Notes: generated by a model from the letters alone, not told the origin. A stretch of 64,000 bases of DNA from Methanofollis fontis (GCF_004297185.1 NZ_PGCL01000002.1:372001-436000), one strand, 5' to 3'; positions 25,546-33,820 are shown, counted from the stretch's first letter. Program-made: numbers and translations.

Positions 25546-26411
25546 TGATACACCTCCAAACAAGAATCAATTTTATCTAAAATCATATTTGAAAAACGAA
25601 AACGTTGATACGGCTTTGGACTAAGTAATTGCGAAGCTAATGGAAAAATTGGAGACAATACAGGTTCATTAAAAATAGAAGTATACCAGTTTCCATTAAT
25701 AATATTATGTGGAATAGAGTTACCCCCCACAAGACTCGGATCAAATGGGTGAGTGCCCTTCAAAAGTAATTGTACTAAAATTATGCCAAGATTGTATTGG
25801 TCAGTCCTCTTATCGATCCTTTTCTTATCATAGTGTAATTGTTCGGGAGCTGCATATAATTTTGAACAAGGGCCACCCAAGAGCGTTTCTGTTATTGATG
25901 TACTATCCAGACTTCTAGCAATACCTAAGTCAATAATTGTTGGTAAATTGCTTTCCTTAATCAAAATATTATCTGGTTTAAGATCACGATGAACAACATT
26001 CATCTTCCATATTACATTTAACCCTATTACCAGATTTTTAATCAAATTCAATGCTTCAGAGGGTTTTTTAAATGTATCCATACAATGGGATAATGGTGTT
26101 GAGTCAATGAATTCTTCAATGATTATATATCTGCCATCAGGCAATTTTTTAAAACAAAAATTTTTTGGATAATATTGGGAATCAATGTCTTGTAAAATGT
26201 TGATTTCTCTCTCTATTCTTTCAATGTCCCATCCATTCGGGTTATCTGGTGTTTTATATCTGCCAACTTTTAGGGCAACAACCCCATATTCTGGATGGTC
26301 AAAACGATAAACAATTCTTTGACCTCCCTTATAGATCAATTCTGGGTTATTATAATGATCCAGTATGTCGCGACATTGTTCTTCTTCCAATTTTAACACC
26401 TGATCAGACAA
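25542..26411 (-). CDS. Eukaryotic-type Ser/Thr protein kinase
   Basis: 289 residues, a stand-alone kinase domain with no membrane anchor. It has a glycine-loop-like GGQRIVY (29-35), the ATP lysine K48 in VALKVG, and a candidate helix-C Glu (E69). The catalytic loop HRDLKPDN (141-148) is complete. The metal motif is D161-L-G (DLG rather than DFG), and APE lies at 188-190. All residues needed for phosphotransfer appear present, so it should be active. It begins the island operon and its stop overlaps the next start. The start given is TTG at 26411; a GTG at 26399 is an alternative and neither has a convincing ribosome site. In bacteria and archaea such kinases occur in stress signalling and in several phage-defence systems. 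Confidence 0.9.
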   Translation of the reverse strand: MSDQVLKLEEEQCRDILDHYNNPELIYKGGQRIVYRFDHPEYGVVALKVGRYKTPDNPNGWDIERIEREINILQDIDSQYYPKNFCFKKLPDGRYIIIEEFIDSTPLSHCMDTFKKPSEALNLIKNLVIGLNVIWKMNVVHRDLKPDNILIKESNLPTIIDLGIARSLDSTSITETLLGGPCSKLYAAPEQLHYDKKRIDKRTDQYNLGIILVQLLLKGTHPFDPSLVGGNSIPHNIINGNWYTSIFNEPVLSPIFPLASQLLSPKPYQRFRFSNMILDKIDSCLEVYQ

Positions 26412-26429
26412 ATAATGATATCCACAATG

Positions 26430-26465
26430 TTACTATGATCTATAGAAAACAGATAATATTTACGA
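26430..26465 (-). promoter_or_regulatory. AT-rich promoter candidate of the island operon
   Basis: On the minus strand, taaatattatc and ctatagatc lie 20-55 nt before the kinase start and resemble archaeal TATA boxes. In this AT-rich DNA such matches are expected by chance, so support is weak. Confidence 0.3.
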
Positions 26466-26648
26466 TTTGATTTCCTGAACTGCCCTTCAATATTCTCCAA
26501 ACCGTCACTTTGCTCGCCAATGCCCCCCCAAATCTGAAAAACCCACATTTCCCCCTCTTCATCGTTCTCCCCCGCTACCTGGACCTCCCTCCCACCCCCC
26601 AGCACAAAACCGCAACCGACAAAAGTGAAGCAGGAGAGAGGGGTAATC

Positions 26649-26873
26649 ATGGACGTCTCGATCCCCCAGCTCCGCGACCTCCTCTTCCCGATGGAATGGT
26701 TCGTCCGCTTCTATATTCTGGCCTTCATCGTCTGGCTCGCAGAACCGATGTATCCTGGCAGCCAGTTCTCCTACCTGCTCCTGATCTACTTCCTCTGGTT
26801 CGTCATGGCGATCACCTTCGCCTGGCAGGTGATCGTCACGGTGCGGTTTGTCAGAGACCACCGCCGGGAGTGA
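26649..26873 (+). CDS. Small two-helix membrane protein
   Basis: 74 residues with two hydrophobic segments, WFVRFYILAFIVWLAEPMY and FSYLLLIYFLWFVMAITFAWQV, and a basic tail ending RDHRRE. The ATG at 26649 has GGGG five bases upstream. G+C-rich codon use differs from the neighbouring island, so it belongs to the core side or to a different insert. Function unknown; it has no partner gene on its strand. Confidence 0.6.
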   Translation: MDVSIPQLRDLLFPMEWFVRFYILAFIVWLAEPMYPGSQFSYLLLIYFLWFVMAITFAWQVIVTVRFVRDHRRE

Positions 26874-27066
26874 CCGGGAATAAAAATAGAGGAAAGAGGC
26901 GACTCGGGAACCTGCTAGAGATGATACTGCCATACGCCTGTTTGCCTCTGCCGTTTCGCTGTTTAAGGGCGTCCATGCCGAGATGCGGGGTGCAGGCACG
27001 ATATCATTCGAAATAGATACTCTATTCACCTTCCCTCCCTCTGATTCTGAAGGTGCAGGATAGATT

Positions 27067-27690
27067 TCATATTCGAATTACCGTTATTGGCTTTGAATCG
27101 TACTCAATTCCTTCCCGAGTGGCCATTCTGACAAAAACATGATATTTCTCACCTGATTTGGAAATTCTTTTCTCACCGATTTGGATACCATGAATTACCC
27201 ATGTTCCATCTGGACTGGCAACTGCATCCAGTCTTTGCTTCCATTCCTTATTGAGTGGATCGATCACATATGCAGACAATACTGCGCCGGGAACTGCTCC
27301 ATGGCCCTGAAGGTCGATAATCAGGCTGGTTTCTGCATTGTTCTCCGGATATGTGATCTCAAAGGGTGGCATGAAATAGGCAGCACAAGCAGTAACCAAT
27401 ATAAAGGCCAAAACAAACTCAGCGGCTATCTGAAACAGGTTCCAGCCTTTAATCCTTCTGTCGGTTGGCGATTTTATTTTTTGCCATGTATTGGTAAATG
27501 TTTGAGGATTGTGAAACCATATCAGGATAATTATCGATATCACCGTAAAAAAAATAACTCCACAATGAAATGGGATATATATTGCCGTCTGGCCAATAAT
27601 GACACATGTTGCCGCAAAGAGCATATTCAGCAGCACTTCGATCGAAAATAAGAAAAATGATTCACTTGGAGTGAATGGCAGAGCGATCAC
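27067..27690 (-). CDS. Membrane protein with exposed C-terminal domain
   Basis: 207 residues. Three hydrophobic segments lie in the first 110 residues (FFLFSIEVLLNMLFAATCVII; PFHCGVIFFTVISIIILIWF; LFQIAAEFVLAFILVTACAAYF). A beta-rich domain of about 95 residues follows, with DAVASPDGTWVIHGIQIGEK, similar in layout to the C-terminal half of the lipoprotein before it (strands around a GxW motif). The start overlaps the lipoprotein stop by four bases, so the two are coupled. Family unknown. Codon use is less G+C-rich than the core. Confidence 0.65.
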   Translation of the reverse strand: MIALPFTPSESFFLFSIEVLLNMLFAATCVIIGQTAIYIPFHCGVIFFTVISIIILIWFHNPQTFTNTWQKIKSPTDRRIKGWNLFQIAAEFVLAFILVTACAAYFMPPFEITYPENNAETSLIIDLQGHGAVPGAVLSAYVIDPLNKEWKQRLDAVASPDGTWVIHGIQIGEKRISKSGEKYHVFVRMATREGIEYDSKPITVIRI

Positions 27691-28250
27691 CCCAGAGTTA
27701 CGTATACCGGAATACTTCCATCATATCCAGAAATGTTATATATCTGCTCCCCTTCTTCAAGTTCATTGTTACTTACGATCGCCTGAACAATAAATTCCGT
27801 TCCTGCTGGTGTGACATTGTCACCAAAATATGCTTCGACAAACCAGTTCCCCGAGGGTAAAACAGTTGTCTGAGGCTGAACCCACCATCCTGAATCACCG
27901 AGAAGTGGTTTGACAAGAACATAGAGATTTAATCCAGAATCATCCAGTTCCTCGACTGTTCCTTTTATGGTATCCGTATTATTCACCTTGTCGCCATCTC
28001 TCGGTGAAGTGATAACCACGTATCCAGGAGAGTGTCCTTGAGTCTCGGTTATGGACGTAGTTGGTGGCATTGTTGTAGGCGTTTCCGTTGTCGTCACTGC
28101 CGTTTCCTGTGTAGTTTGCGCAGTGGTAGAAGTGGGCGGTTGAGTGGGGGTCGGTGTTACATCAACAGTCCCACCAGTACAACCTCCGCACAGAACTAAG
28201 GCTACAACAAGGGATAGCACAACAAATACAGTAAAATTTATTCTTTTCAT
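27687..28250 (-). CDS. Secreted lipoprotein with Thr-rich stalk
   Basis: 187 residues. A signal peptide with Lys-Arg, a hydrophobic core and a lipobox (VLCGGC) is followed by a Thr/Pro-rich low-complexity stretch of about 45 residues, probably an extended or glycosylated stalk. A beta-sandwich-like domain follows (YVVITSPRDGDKVNNTDTIKGTVEE), similar to Ig-like or Big domains on archaeal surface proteins. The ATG at 28250 is backed by GGAGGG seven bases upstream. It is coupled by a four-base overlap to the next membrane protein and probably acts with it at the cell surface. Confidence 0.75.
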   Translation of the reverse strand: MKRINFTVFVVLSLVVALVLCGGCTGGTVDVTPTPTQPPTSTTAQTTQETAVTTTETPTTMPPTTSITETQGHSPGYVVITSPRDGDKVNNTDTIKGTVEELDDSGLNLYVLVKPLLGDSGWWVQPQTTVLPSGNWFVEAYFGDNVTPAGTEFIVQAIVSNNELEEGEQIYNISGYDGSIPVYVTLG

Positions 28251-28361
28251 AATTGTGTCCCTCCGATGTGGGCAATTTAGTGGCTTGCAGGATATAAATG
28301 TATGTGTATTTATTGCCGGACATATTAATTGCACATCACAACGGAGAATATCCGTCTACCG

Positions 28362-28398
28362 CCCCCTCCCCTCTCCTCATGTGGTGGGGGGGAGGGGG
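28362..28398. terminator. G/C hairpin between aminotransferase and lipoprotein
   Basis: CCCCCTCCCC at 28362-28371 and GGGGAGGGGG at 28389-28398 form a perfect ten-pair stem with a 17-base loop. It lies about 36-73 bases beyond the aminotransferase stop. It may end that transcript or protect its 3' end, though no T run follows on the minus strand. Confidence 0.35.
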
Positions 28399-28434
28399 TC
28401 ATTTGCCACCCATTGAAATGATCCAGGGGACCCC

Positions 28435-29766
28435 CTATCTCTTCTTCACACCCTCAACAAAACGCCGGATCGCCGTGATCCCATCGACCATGCGGGGTGC
28501 GGCATCGTTCACGAACGCCACCTCATCAAGACTGCTCCTCGGGGGATCGCTCCGGTAGTGTTCGAGCGCCGCCGCCCCGTCATAGTCCACGCAGGCGATC
28601 CTGAGGGAGAGGTTCTCCTGCGGGAGCATGATCGCCTCTCCCCCCACCGTGGCGATATGGTGGGGATGGGCGAGCATGGCGGCCGAGAGGTCGTCTGCAC
28701 CGGCGATACCGGCCGACTCCAGGCGGTCCCTGAGGGCGTTGAAGTCCGCAAGGAAATAGAACCCGCCTTCCGGTTGTGTCGCCCCCACCCCCTTGATCAT
28801 CGCCGTCGCCCTGGACAGGTAGCGGCACATGATCGAGTGGATCGATCTGATGTTTCGCATATACTCCTCGATCTCGACGCTCGGCGAATAGGCGGTGACG
28901 GCGGCGTGCTGGACCGGCGCCGCCACCGAGGTGCGGATCGTCGCCGCCACCTTCGTGAGGTCGTCAAGGAGTTCGTCGGGTGCGTCTGCCGGCAGGATGC
29001 AGGTGCCCAGACGGTATCCGGCGGCCGAACGGTCCTTCGAGAGACCGCCGGTGACGAAGGTGCCCTCCGGGTACATCACCCCCATCGAGACGAAATGCTC
29101 GAAGGCGTAGGTGGTCAGGGCATAGATCTCATCGGCGAGCACCAGGCAGCCGTAGGTCCTGCAGACCTCGGCGATCTCCTCCAGTTCCCGCTGGCTGTAG
29201 AGGGCGCCGGTGGGGTTGTTGGGGTTGTTGAGCACCAGCAGATGGCGGCGGTCCGGGTTCTTCGCCAGCAGTGCGGCCAGATCCCTTGGATCGATCCGAT
29301 AACCGCGTTCACGCTCCAGGGCCAGACTCACATACGATTTTCCGAGCAGTCTGAGTATCGGCGCATACCCCACCCACGAGGGGGAGGGGATGATCACCGT
29401 GGCGTCCAGCATGGAGAAGAGCATGAACATCAATTCCTTGGTGCCGTTCCCGACAACCACCCGCTCCGGGCCGGTAGAAATAGCGAAATGCCGGCCGTAA
29501 AAATTCGAAATTGCTTCCCTCAGTTCTGGTATTCCTGCTGCATCCGTATACTCCCCCCGAACCGCTCCCGAGGTCAGCGCCCGCACCATGGGTGGCGGCA
29601 CCGGGAACGGCGACTGGCCGAACGCAAAATTATAAAACCGGGCGTCGCAGCCAATCCTGCTGCACGCCTCCCTCTGCCTGTTGATCATCAGACCCACCCT
29701 GAGGTTCTCGGGCATGGTGATCGCCCCCATGTGGGGGTCTGTCCGTAACACCTGGACCTGCTTCAT
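28435..29766 (-). CDS. PLP-dependent aminotransferase, class I/II
   Basis: 443 residues of the aspartate/aromatic aminotransferase fold. Visible features are GEYTDAAGIPELREAI, LNNPNNPTGALYSQRELEEIAE, VLADEIYALTTY, and the PLP lysine in GGLSKDRSAAGYRLG. The C-terminal Arg that binds the substrate carboxylate is within LSLRIACVD. Substrate cannot be named from sequence; an amino acid/2-oxo acid pair is expected. The ATG at 29766 follows a GGGGACGG site. It lies 68 bases after the CfbE/thiamine-enzyme chimera on the same strand and may share its transcript. Confidence 0.88.
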   Translation of the reverse strand: MKQVQVLRTDPHMGAITMPENLRVGLMINRQREACSRIGCDARFYNFAFGQSPFPVPPPMVRALTSGAVRGEYTDAAGIPELREAISNFYGRHFAISTGPERVVVGNGTKELMFMLFSMLDATVIIPSPSWVGYAPILRLLGKSYVSLALERERGYRIDPRDLAALLAKNPDRRHLLVLNNPNNPTGALYSQRELEEIAEVCRTYGCLVLADEIYALTTYAFEHFVSMGVMYPEGTFVTGGLSKDRSAAGYRLGTCILPADAPDELLDDLTKVAATIRTSVAAPVQHAAVTAYSPSVEIEEYMRNIRSIHSIMCRYLSRATAMIKGVGATQPEGGFYFLADFNALRDRLESAGIAGADDLSAAMLAHPHHIATVGGEAIMLPQENLSLRIACVDYDGAAALEHYRSDPPRSSLDEVAFVNDAAPRMVDGITAIRRFVEGVKKR

Positions 29767-29834
29767 TGCGACCGTCCCCTTCAGGCCCCCCATAGACGGG
29801 AACGGTAATCAAGGTATCCCGGGGAGGGGGAGGG

Positions 29835-31214
29835 TTAGAAACGTTCGGGATCGGTCTCGATGTCCACGATCGCCGGAACGCCGCTCTTCAAGGCCTGTAC
29901 AACCGCCTCCGCGCACTCCTCGGGACGCTCCACCCGGAACCCCACCCCGCCGCAGGAGCGTGCATATGCCGCAAAATCGGGATTGGTCAGGCCCGTCCCG
30001 AAGTTCGGGTAGTGCTCCATCCGCTGCTCCACCCGGATCATCCCGAGTTCGTGGTTGTTCAGGAGGATCACCGTGACCGGGAGATCGTACTGTACGGCAG
30101 TCAGGAACTCGGCCATCGACATCGAAAAACCGCCGTCGCCGGTGATGCAGACCGACGGGCGCTCAGGATAGGCCAGCCGCGCCGCAATCGCCGCCGGCAG
30201 CGCAAACCCCATCGTGGCAAGATAACCGGACATCACGAACCGCTGACCCGGTTTCATCAGGAAGTTCCGGCCGAACCACCAGCCGTTCTCCCCGACATCC
30301 ACCGATATCACGGTGTCCTCGGGCAGCACCCGGGAGAGCACCGCCATGATGTAGGGGGGCCGCAGAGGCACGGCCGCCGCATCCGCCTCGCCCGCCGTCT
30401 GCGCCCGCCACTCCTCCCGATCCTTCTGCACCCGCTCCCTGGTCTCCGTCCCCTCCCTTTCCCGCAGGGGCTCCCGGTAGGCCCGGAGGCTGAGAAGCGG
30501 GTGTTCGAACATACCCTCGATCCCGCCATAGCAGTAGGAGCAGCGCTCCTCCTCGATGACGGCGATCTCGTCGGCCGCCACTGCCCCCTGTAACCGCATG
30601 CCCGGCGGGACAAGCGCCTCTGGTGCATTCGCAAGGGAGCGGACCTTTGCTTCGAACGCCCGCCGCTGTCCGCCGGCGATCGGGTAGTCTCCGGCAGAGG
30701 TGAGCACAGCAAGGTCGCCGGCACCGCTCACACCCAGCGACTCCTCGATCACGCACCATCCGCCAATACGGGTTGCCTCCACCGCCGCCGACAGCGCCGA
30801 GGCAGGGGTGATGGAGCGGCGCCAGAGCGTCTCGCCACCCGGATACCGGACTGTGCCGCGTGAGGTGTGGAGTATGCCCGGTCCCGGCATCACCGATGCC
30901 AGCGCCGCCGCGGTTGTGGTCTTCCCCTGCATTCCGGTGATCTCGATCATCGGTGAGGGGCGATCCCCGGCTAAAAGCATGCGGACGGCCTCATGGTGGG
31001 TGATCACCACCTGGGCCCGCCCGAGGAGGGGGTGGGCGGGGTTGAGATGCACCGGGGCGGCGACGAGGTCGTAGTCCCGCTCTGCCGCCTCCTCCGCCGT
31101 GATCCCGCCGTCCCCCCGATAGACGTCAACGGCATCCACCTCATGCCCCTTTTCGGCCAGTGCCGCTGCCAGCAGGGCACCGCCGTGGATTGTATCGAGG
31201 ACGAGAATTCTCAT
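29835..31214 (-). CDS. Apparent fusion of CfbE-like Mur ligase N-part with thiamine-diphosphate enzyme C-half
   Basis: 459 residues in one open frame. Residues 1 to about 250 look like CfbE, the Mur-ligase-like coenzyme F430 synthase: LVLDTIHGGALLAAAL at the start, ATP loop G94-MQGKTT-100, and CSYCYGGIEGMFEHPLLSLRAYREPL near the end, where the last ligase domain should begin. Residues about 256-459 look like the C-terminal domain of pyruvate-oxidase or acetolactate-synthase-type enzymes: VDVGENGWWFGRNF, GYLATMGFALPAAI, and the diphosphate motif G359-D-G with N386-N387. The missing parts are the C-terminal ligase domain of CfbE and the first two domains of the thiamine enzyme. It starts one base after cfbA. 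A true deletion, a strain-specific fusion or an assembly join would all look like this; neither half should work normally. Confidence 0.75.
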   Translation of the reverse strand: MRILVLDTIHGGALLAAALAEKGHEVDAVDVYRGDGGITAEEAAERDYDLVAAPVHLNPAHPLLGRAQVVITHHEAVRMLLAGDRPSPMIEITGMQGKTTTAAALASVMPGPGILHTSRGTVRYPGGETLWRRSITPASALSAAVEATRIGGWCVIEESLGVSGAGDLAVLTSAGDYPIAGGQRRAFEAKVRSLANAPEALVPPGMRLQGAVAADEIAVIEEERCSYCYGGIEGMFEHPLLSLRAYREPLREREGTETRERVQKDREEWRAQTAGEADAAAVPLRPPYIMAVLSRVLPEDTVISVDVGENGWWFGRNFLMKPGQRFVMSGYLATMGFALPAAIAARLAYPERPSVCITGDGGFSMSMAEFLTAVQYDLPVTVILLNNHELGMIRVEQRMEHYPNFGTGLTNPDFAAYARSCGGVGFRVERPEECAEAVVQALKSGVPAIVDIETDPERF

Positions 31215-31215
31215 C

Positions 31216-31620
31216 TCAGGCGTTCTGCTCGATCGCCATCCTGGCGTTCTTGACCATCAGGTCAGCGAGGAGGGGGTCGCCCCCGATCGGATCGGCATAG
31301 ACGAGGGGGATTGAGCCCGAATTGTGTGCAAATGTGCCCTTCTTCTCGCCCTCCGGGAGACCGAGGAGTTCGGGGATGTCCTTGAGGATGTGGACGCCCT
31401 TAGCAAGGAAAAGCGGCACGACGACGAGAAGGTCGATGTCGTCATGTTTGAAGGAGTTCAGGACATCGGTGACAGTCGGTTCGTTCATGGACATGAAACC
31501 CGGCTTTACGAGGAACTCCGGGTGCTGCTCTGCGATGAGCGCCGCCGTGTTCTCGATGAGCTCCTTGTTATAAGGGAGTTTGCTGCCGTGGCCGACGAGT
31601 AACAATCCTTTGCGTGCCAT
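31216..31620 (-). CDS. cfbA: Sirohydrochlorin nickel/cobalt chelatase CfbA (small CbiX)
   Basis: Inserts Ni(II) (or Co(II)) into sirohydrochlorin, first step of F430 synthesis and of cobamide synthesis in archaea. The 134 residues have the short CbiXS form: LLLVGHGSKLPYNKE with the metal-binding His near the start, and VVPLFLAKGVHILKDIPE with the second His. A TATA-like cttttatgatcg lies about 28 nt before the ATG, suggesting a leaderless transcript. The following gene starts two bases after its stop. Supplied by precursors from the hem/SUMT operon 11 kb away. Confidence 0.95.
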   Translation of the reverse strand: MARKGLLLVGHGSKLPYNKELIENTAALIAEQHPEFLVKPGFMSMNEPTVTDVLNSFKHDDIDLLVVVPLFLAKGVHILKDIPELLGLPEGEKKGTFAHNSGSIPLVYADPIGGDPLLADLMVKNARMAIEQNA

Positions 31621-31887
31621 ATAGTAATGGGTACAACTTTTCGATCATAAAAGTGTTACCGATTACCGTTTTTCGGTCGGAAGGATATCAAGACTCCATC
31701 CACTGCATCCACCTCAAATCCTGCGCCGGTGTTCTCCTCCGTCCCTGAATACGGCCAATTTGATGGCAGAAAAAATGCCTTCTGGCCGGAGAGAGAGTAA
31801 TATTTACCGGGGAAAGGGGCACAAACAGGGAGGTCGGACACCACAACCAAACTGCTTTGTGATCTGAAGGTCAACACAGATGGAATC

Positions 31888-33027
31888 ATGAATGATTCCT
31901 TAAAGCGCTGTGGACTCATCATCAATGGACAGGCGGTCAGGACGCCAATCGCCATCGCCTCAATGGCCGGGGTGGTGGATGCCTCCTATGTGCTCGCCCG
32001 CAAAGATCATATTGGAGCCGCATTTATCGGCGGTTATTCCATCGACGAAAAAACGATAGCGGCAAGCCGGGAGATGGCCGCAGAAGGGCGGACCGAGTTT
32101 CTGTACGATGATCCGGTGGCGGCGCTGCAGGAGCAGGTGGACGCCCTCAGGGAGAGCGGGGTGGTCATCGGCCTGAACCTGCGTGGAAGCACCCCCGAAT
32201 CATATACGGCGATCGCCTCAGCGATCGGGAACGGGGTGATCTATGAGATTGACGCCCATTGCCGCCAGCCCGCCATGATCGCCGCCGGTTGTGGCGAGGC
32301 GCTGCTGAACGAACCGCACCGACTTGCAGAGACGATCCGAGCCCTGAAGACCCTTGATGTGACGGTATCAGTGAAGATCCGGGCCGGTGTGGCGCCGGAC
32401 GACCGCCATCTTGCCCGCCTGCTCTGGAGGGCCGGGGCGGATATCATCCATGTGGACCTGATGGACTTCGGCCATTCCCGTCTCCGCCAGATCAGGAACG
32501 CCTGCCCCCTTGTTCTCATCGCCAACAACTCCATCACCTCCTTTGACCGTGCGATGGAGATGTTCTCCCATGGTGCCGATATGGTCTCGCTTGCCCGCCG
32601 GTCGGACGAGCGGACACTCGCCGGACTCGATGCCGCCATACAGCGGAAGGAAGAGGAGACAGGCTGGTACAATGCACCCAAGCAGCTCTGCAGGGGGGGC
32701 GATGTCCGCGCCCTCACCTTCTGCTGCCTGCCGGTGAAGCACTGCCCACTCATCCCCTTCCTGGAGCGGATCGGTCTTTCAAAGGAGGAATATATGCACA
32801 TCAAGACGGAGGCAGTGAAGGGCACGCCCCTTGAGAAGGGGAAGATCACCTGTTTCCAGTCACTTGCATGGTGCTGCAAGTCTTCCTCCCCCTGCATGCT
32901 CAGGGAGGTCGCCCTGCAGCGCGAGGCCGGGATCACCACCAGGGAGTATATGCAGGAGAAACGCCGCCTTTCCGAGCGGATCATGGAACGGGTGTATGAT
33001 GCAGTGCCGGACGATGACGCGGACTGA
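31888..33027 (+). CDS. Methanogenesis marker protein 9
   Basis: 379 residues. The N-terminal 240 residues form a TIM barrel related to dihydrouridine synthases (PIAIASMAGVVDASYV; SVKIRAGVAPDDRHLARLLWRAGADIIHVDLMDFG). The C-terminal Cys-rich methanogenesis marker domain 9 includes LTFCCLPVKHCPLIPFLE and CFQSLAWCCKSSSPCMLREVAL. Found in methanogens; the reaction is not known to me. The cysteines could hold an Fe-S cluster. The 3' end overlaps the CitG-like gene by 14 bases, so this is the first gene of a coupled trio. Confidence 0.88.
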   Translation: MNDSLKRCGLIINGQAVRTPIAIASMAGVVDASYVLARKDHIGAAFIGGYSIDEKTIAASREMAAEGRTEFLYDDPVAALQEQVDALRESGVVIGLNLRGSTPESYTAIASAIGNGVIYEIDAHCRQPAMIAAGCGEALLNEPHRLAETIRALKTLDVTVSVKIRAGVAPDDRHLARLLWRAGADIIHVDLMDFGHSRLRQIRNACPLVLIANNSITSFDRAMEMFSHGADMVSLARRSDERTLAGLDAAIQRKEEETGWYNAPKQLCRGGDVRALTFCCLPVKHCPLIPFLERIGLSKEEYMHIKTEAVKGTPLEKGKITCFQSLAWCCKSSSPCMLREVALQREAGITTREYMQEKRRLSERIMERVYDAVPDDDAD

Positions 33028-33820
33028 GGCAGCGCAGCTGGCGATGGTGCTGGAGGTCACGGCCTCCCCAAAACCAGGGAATGTGGACCGGGGGCATGAT
33101 TATCCAGATACCCGTCTCGAACATTTTCTTGCATCCGCCGTGTTTGCTCGTTGCGCCTTTGAGCATGCGGAGGCGGGAGGGAGCGGACTCGGCAGCCTGA
33201 TCGAGGAGGCGGTGCTGGACACCAGCTGCCATTCAGGCGGAAACACCCATTTCGGCGCCTTCATCCTGCTGATGCCACTCGTCTCGGGCGGGAGTATCGA
33301 TGGAGCAATGCGGACGGTGGCTGAAACCACGGTCGAGGATGCCGTCGCATTTTACCGGGCATTTTCGGCGACGGCGGTGCGGGTGCTGGAAAAAGACGAG
33401 ATCGACGTGAACGATCCCGCTGCATTGACCATCCTCAGGGAGCGGAATATGAACCTCTACGACGTGATGGCCTATTCGTCGGAGCGTGATATGGTGGCGA
33501 GGGAGTGGACGAACGGTTTTGCACTCTGCCGGGAGGCGGCCGACCTCCTCGTTTCATATGGGCCGGGAAGGGAGGCAATCGTCCGGACCTTCCTCGACCT
33601 GCTCGCCTCCTACCCCGACACCTTCATCGCAAAGAAACACGGCGCCGCCGTCGCTGAGGAGACCATGATGCGAGCGAGGGAGGTGCAGGCCGGGAGGGTT
33701 GCCCTCCAGGCGTTCGACGAGGAGTGCCTGGCCCGCGGGATCAATCCGGGGTCGCTTGCCGACATCATGATCGCCGGGATCTATCTCGCCCTGCTGGAGG
33801 AGTGGCGATGGGACTGCTGA
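33014..33820 (+). CDS. CitG/MdcB-like triphosphoribosyl-dephospho-CoA synthase family protein
   Basis: 268 residues. Family signatures are EVTASPKPGNVDRGHDYPDT near the start and SCHSGGNTHFGAFILLMPL, ending with PGSLADIMIAGIYLALLE. In bacteria CitG makes the prosthetic group of citrate lyase, but archaeal members occur without citrate lyase and, with DUF447, turn up in tetrahydromethanopterin-linked gene sets of methylotrophs. A ribosyl-transfer step in C1-carrier synthesis is therefore an inference. The ATG at 33014 lies inside the end of marker protein 9. Confidence 0.85.
   Translation: MTRTEAAQLAMVLEVTASPKPGNVDRGHDYPDTRLEHFLASAVFARCAFEHAEAGGSGLGSLIEEAVLDTSCHSGGNTHFGAFILLMPLVSGGSIDGAMRTVAETTVEDAVAFYRAFSATAVRVLEKDEIDVNDPAALTILRERNMNLYDVMAYSSERDMVAREWTNGFALCREAADLLVSYGPGREAIVRTFLDLLASYPDTFIAKKHGAAVAEETMMRAREVQAGRVALQAFDEECLARGINPGSLADIMIAGIYLALLEEWRWDC

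Larger units (their letters stand above)
23401..26470. mobile_element. AT-rich genomic island beside tRNA-Gly
   Basis: From about 23730 to 26480 the G+C content is about one third in sampled lines, against well over one half on both sides, and codon use in the three genes is A/T-rich. The island abuts a tRNA gene, a common integration site. No integrase or clear att repeat is visible, so this is inferred transfer, not a proven mobile element. The right edge near 26480 is set by the return to G+C-rich sequence. Confidence 0.6.

Noticed and set aside
23401-26480. Integrase or insertion sequence expected in the island
   Set aside because: None found on either strand; no transposase motif or terminal inverted repeats were visible, so the mobile call rests on composition and the tRNA only.
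26510-27016. 168-residue plus-strand frame over the small membrane gene
   Set aside because: Out of frame with the hydrophobic protein, which has a ribosome site and clear membrane segments.
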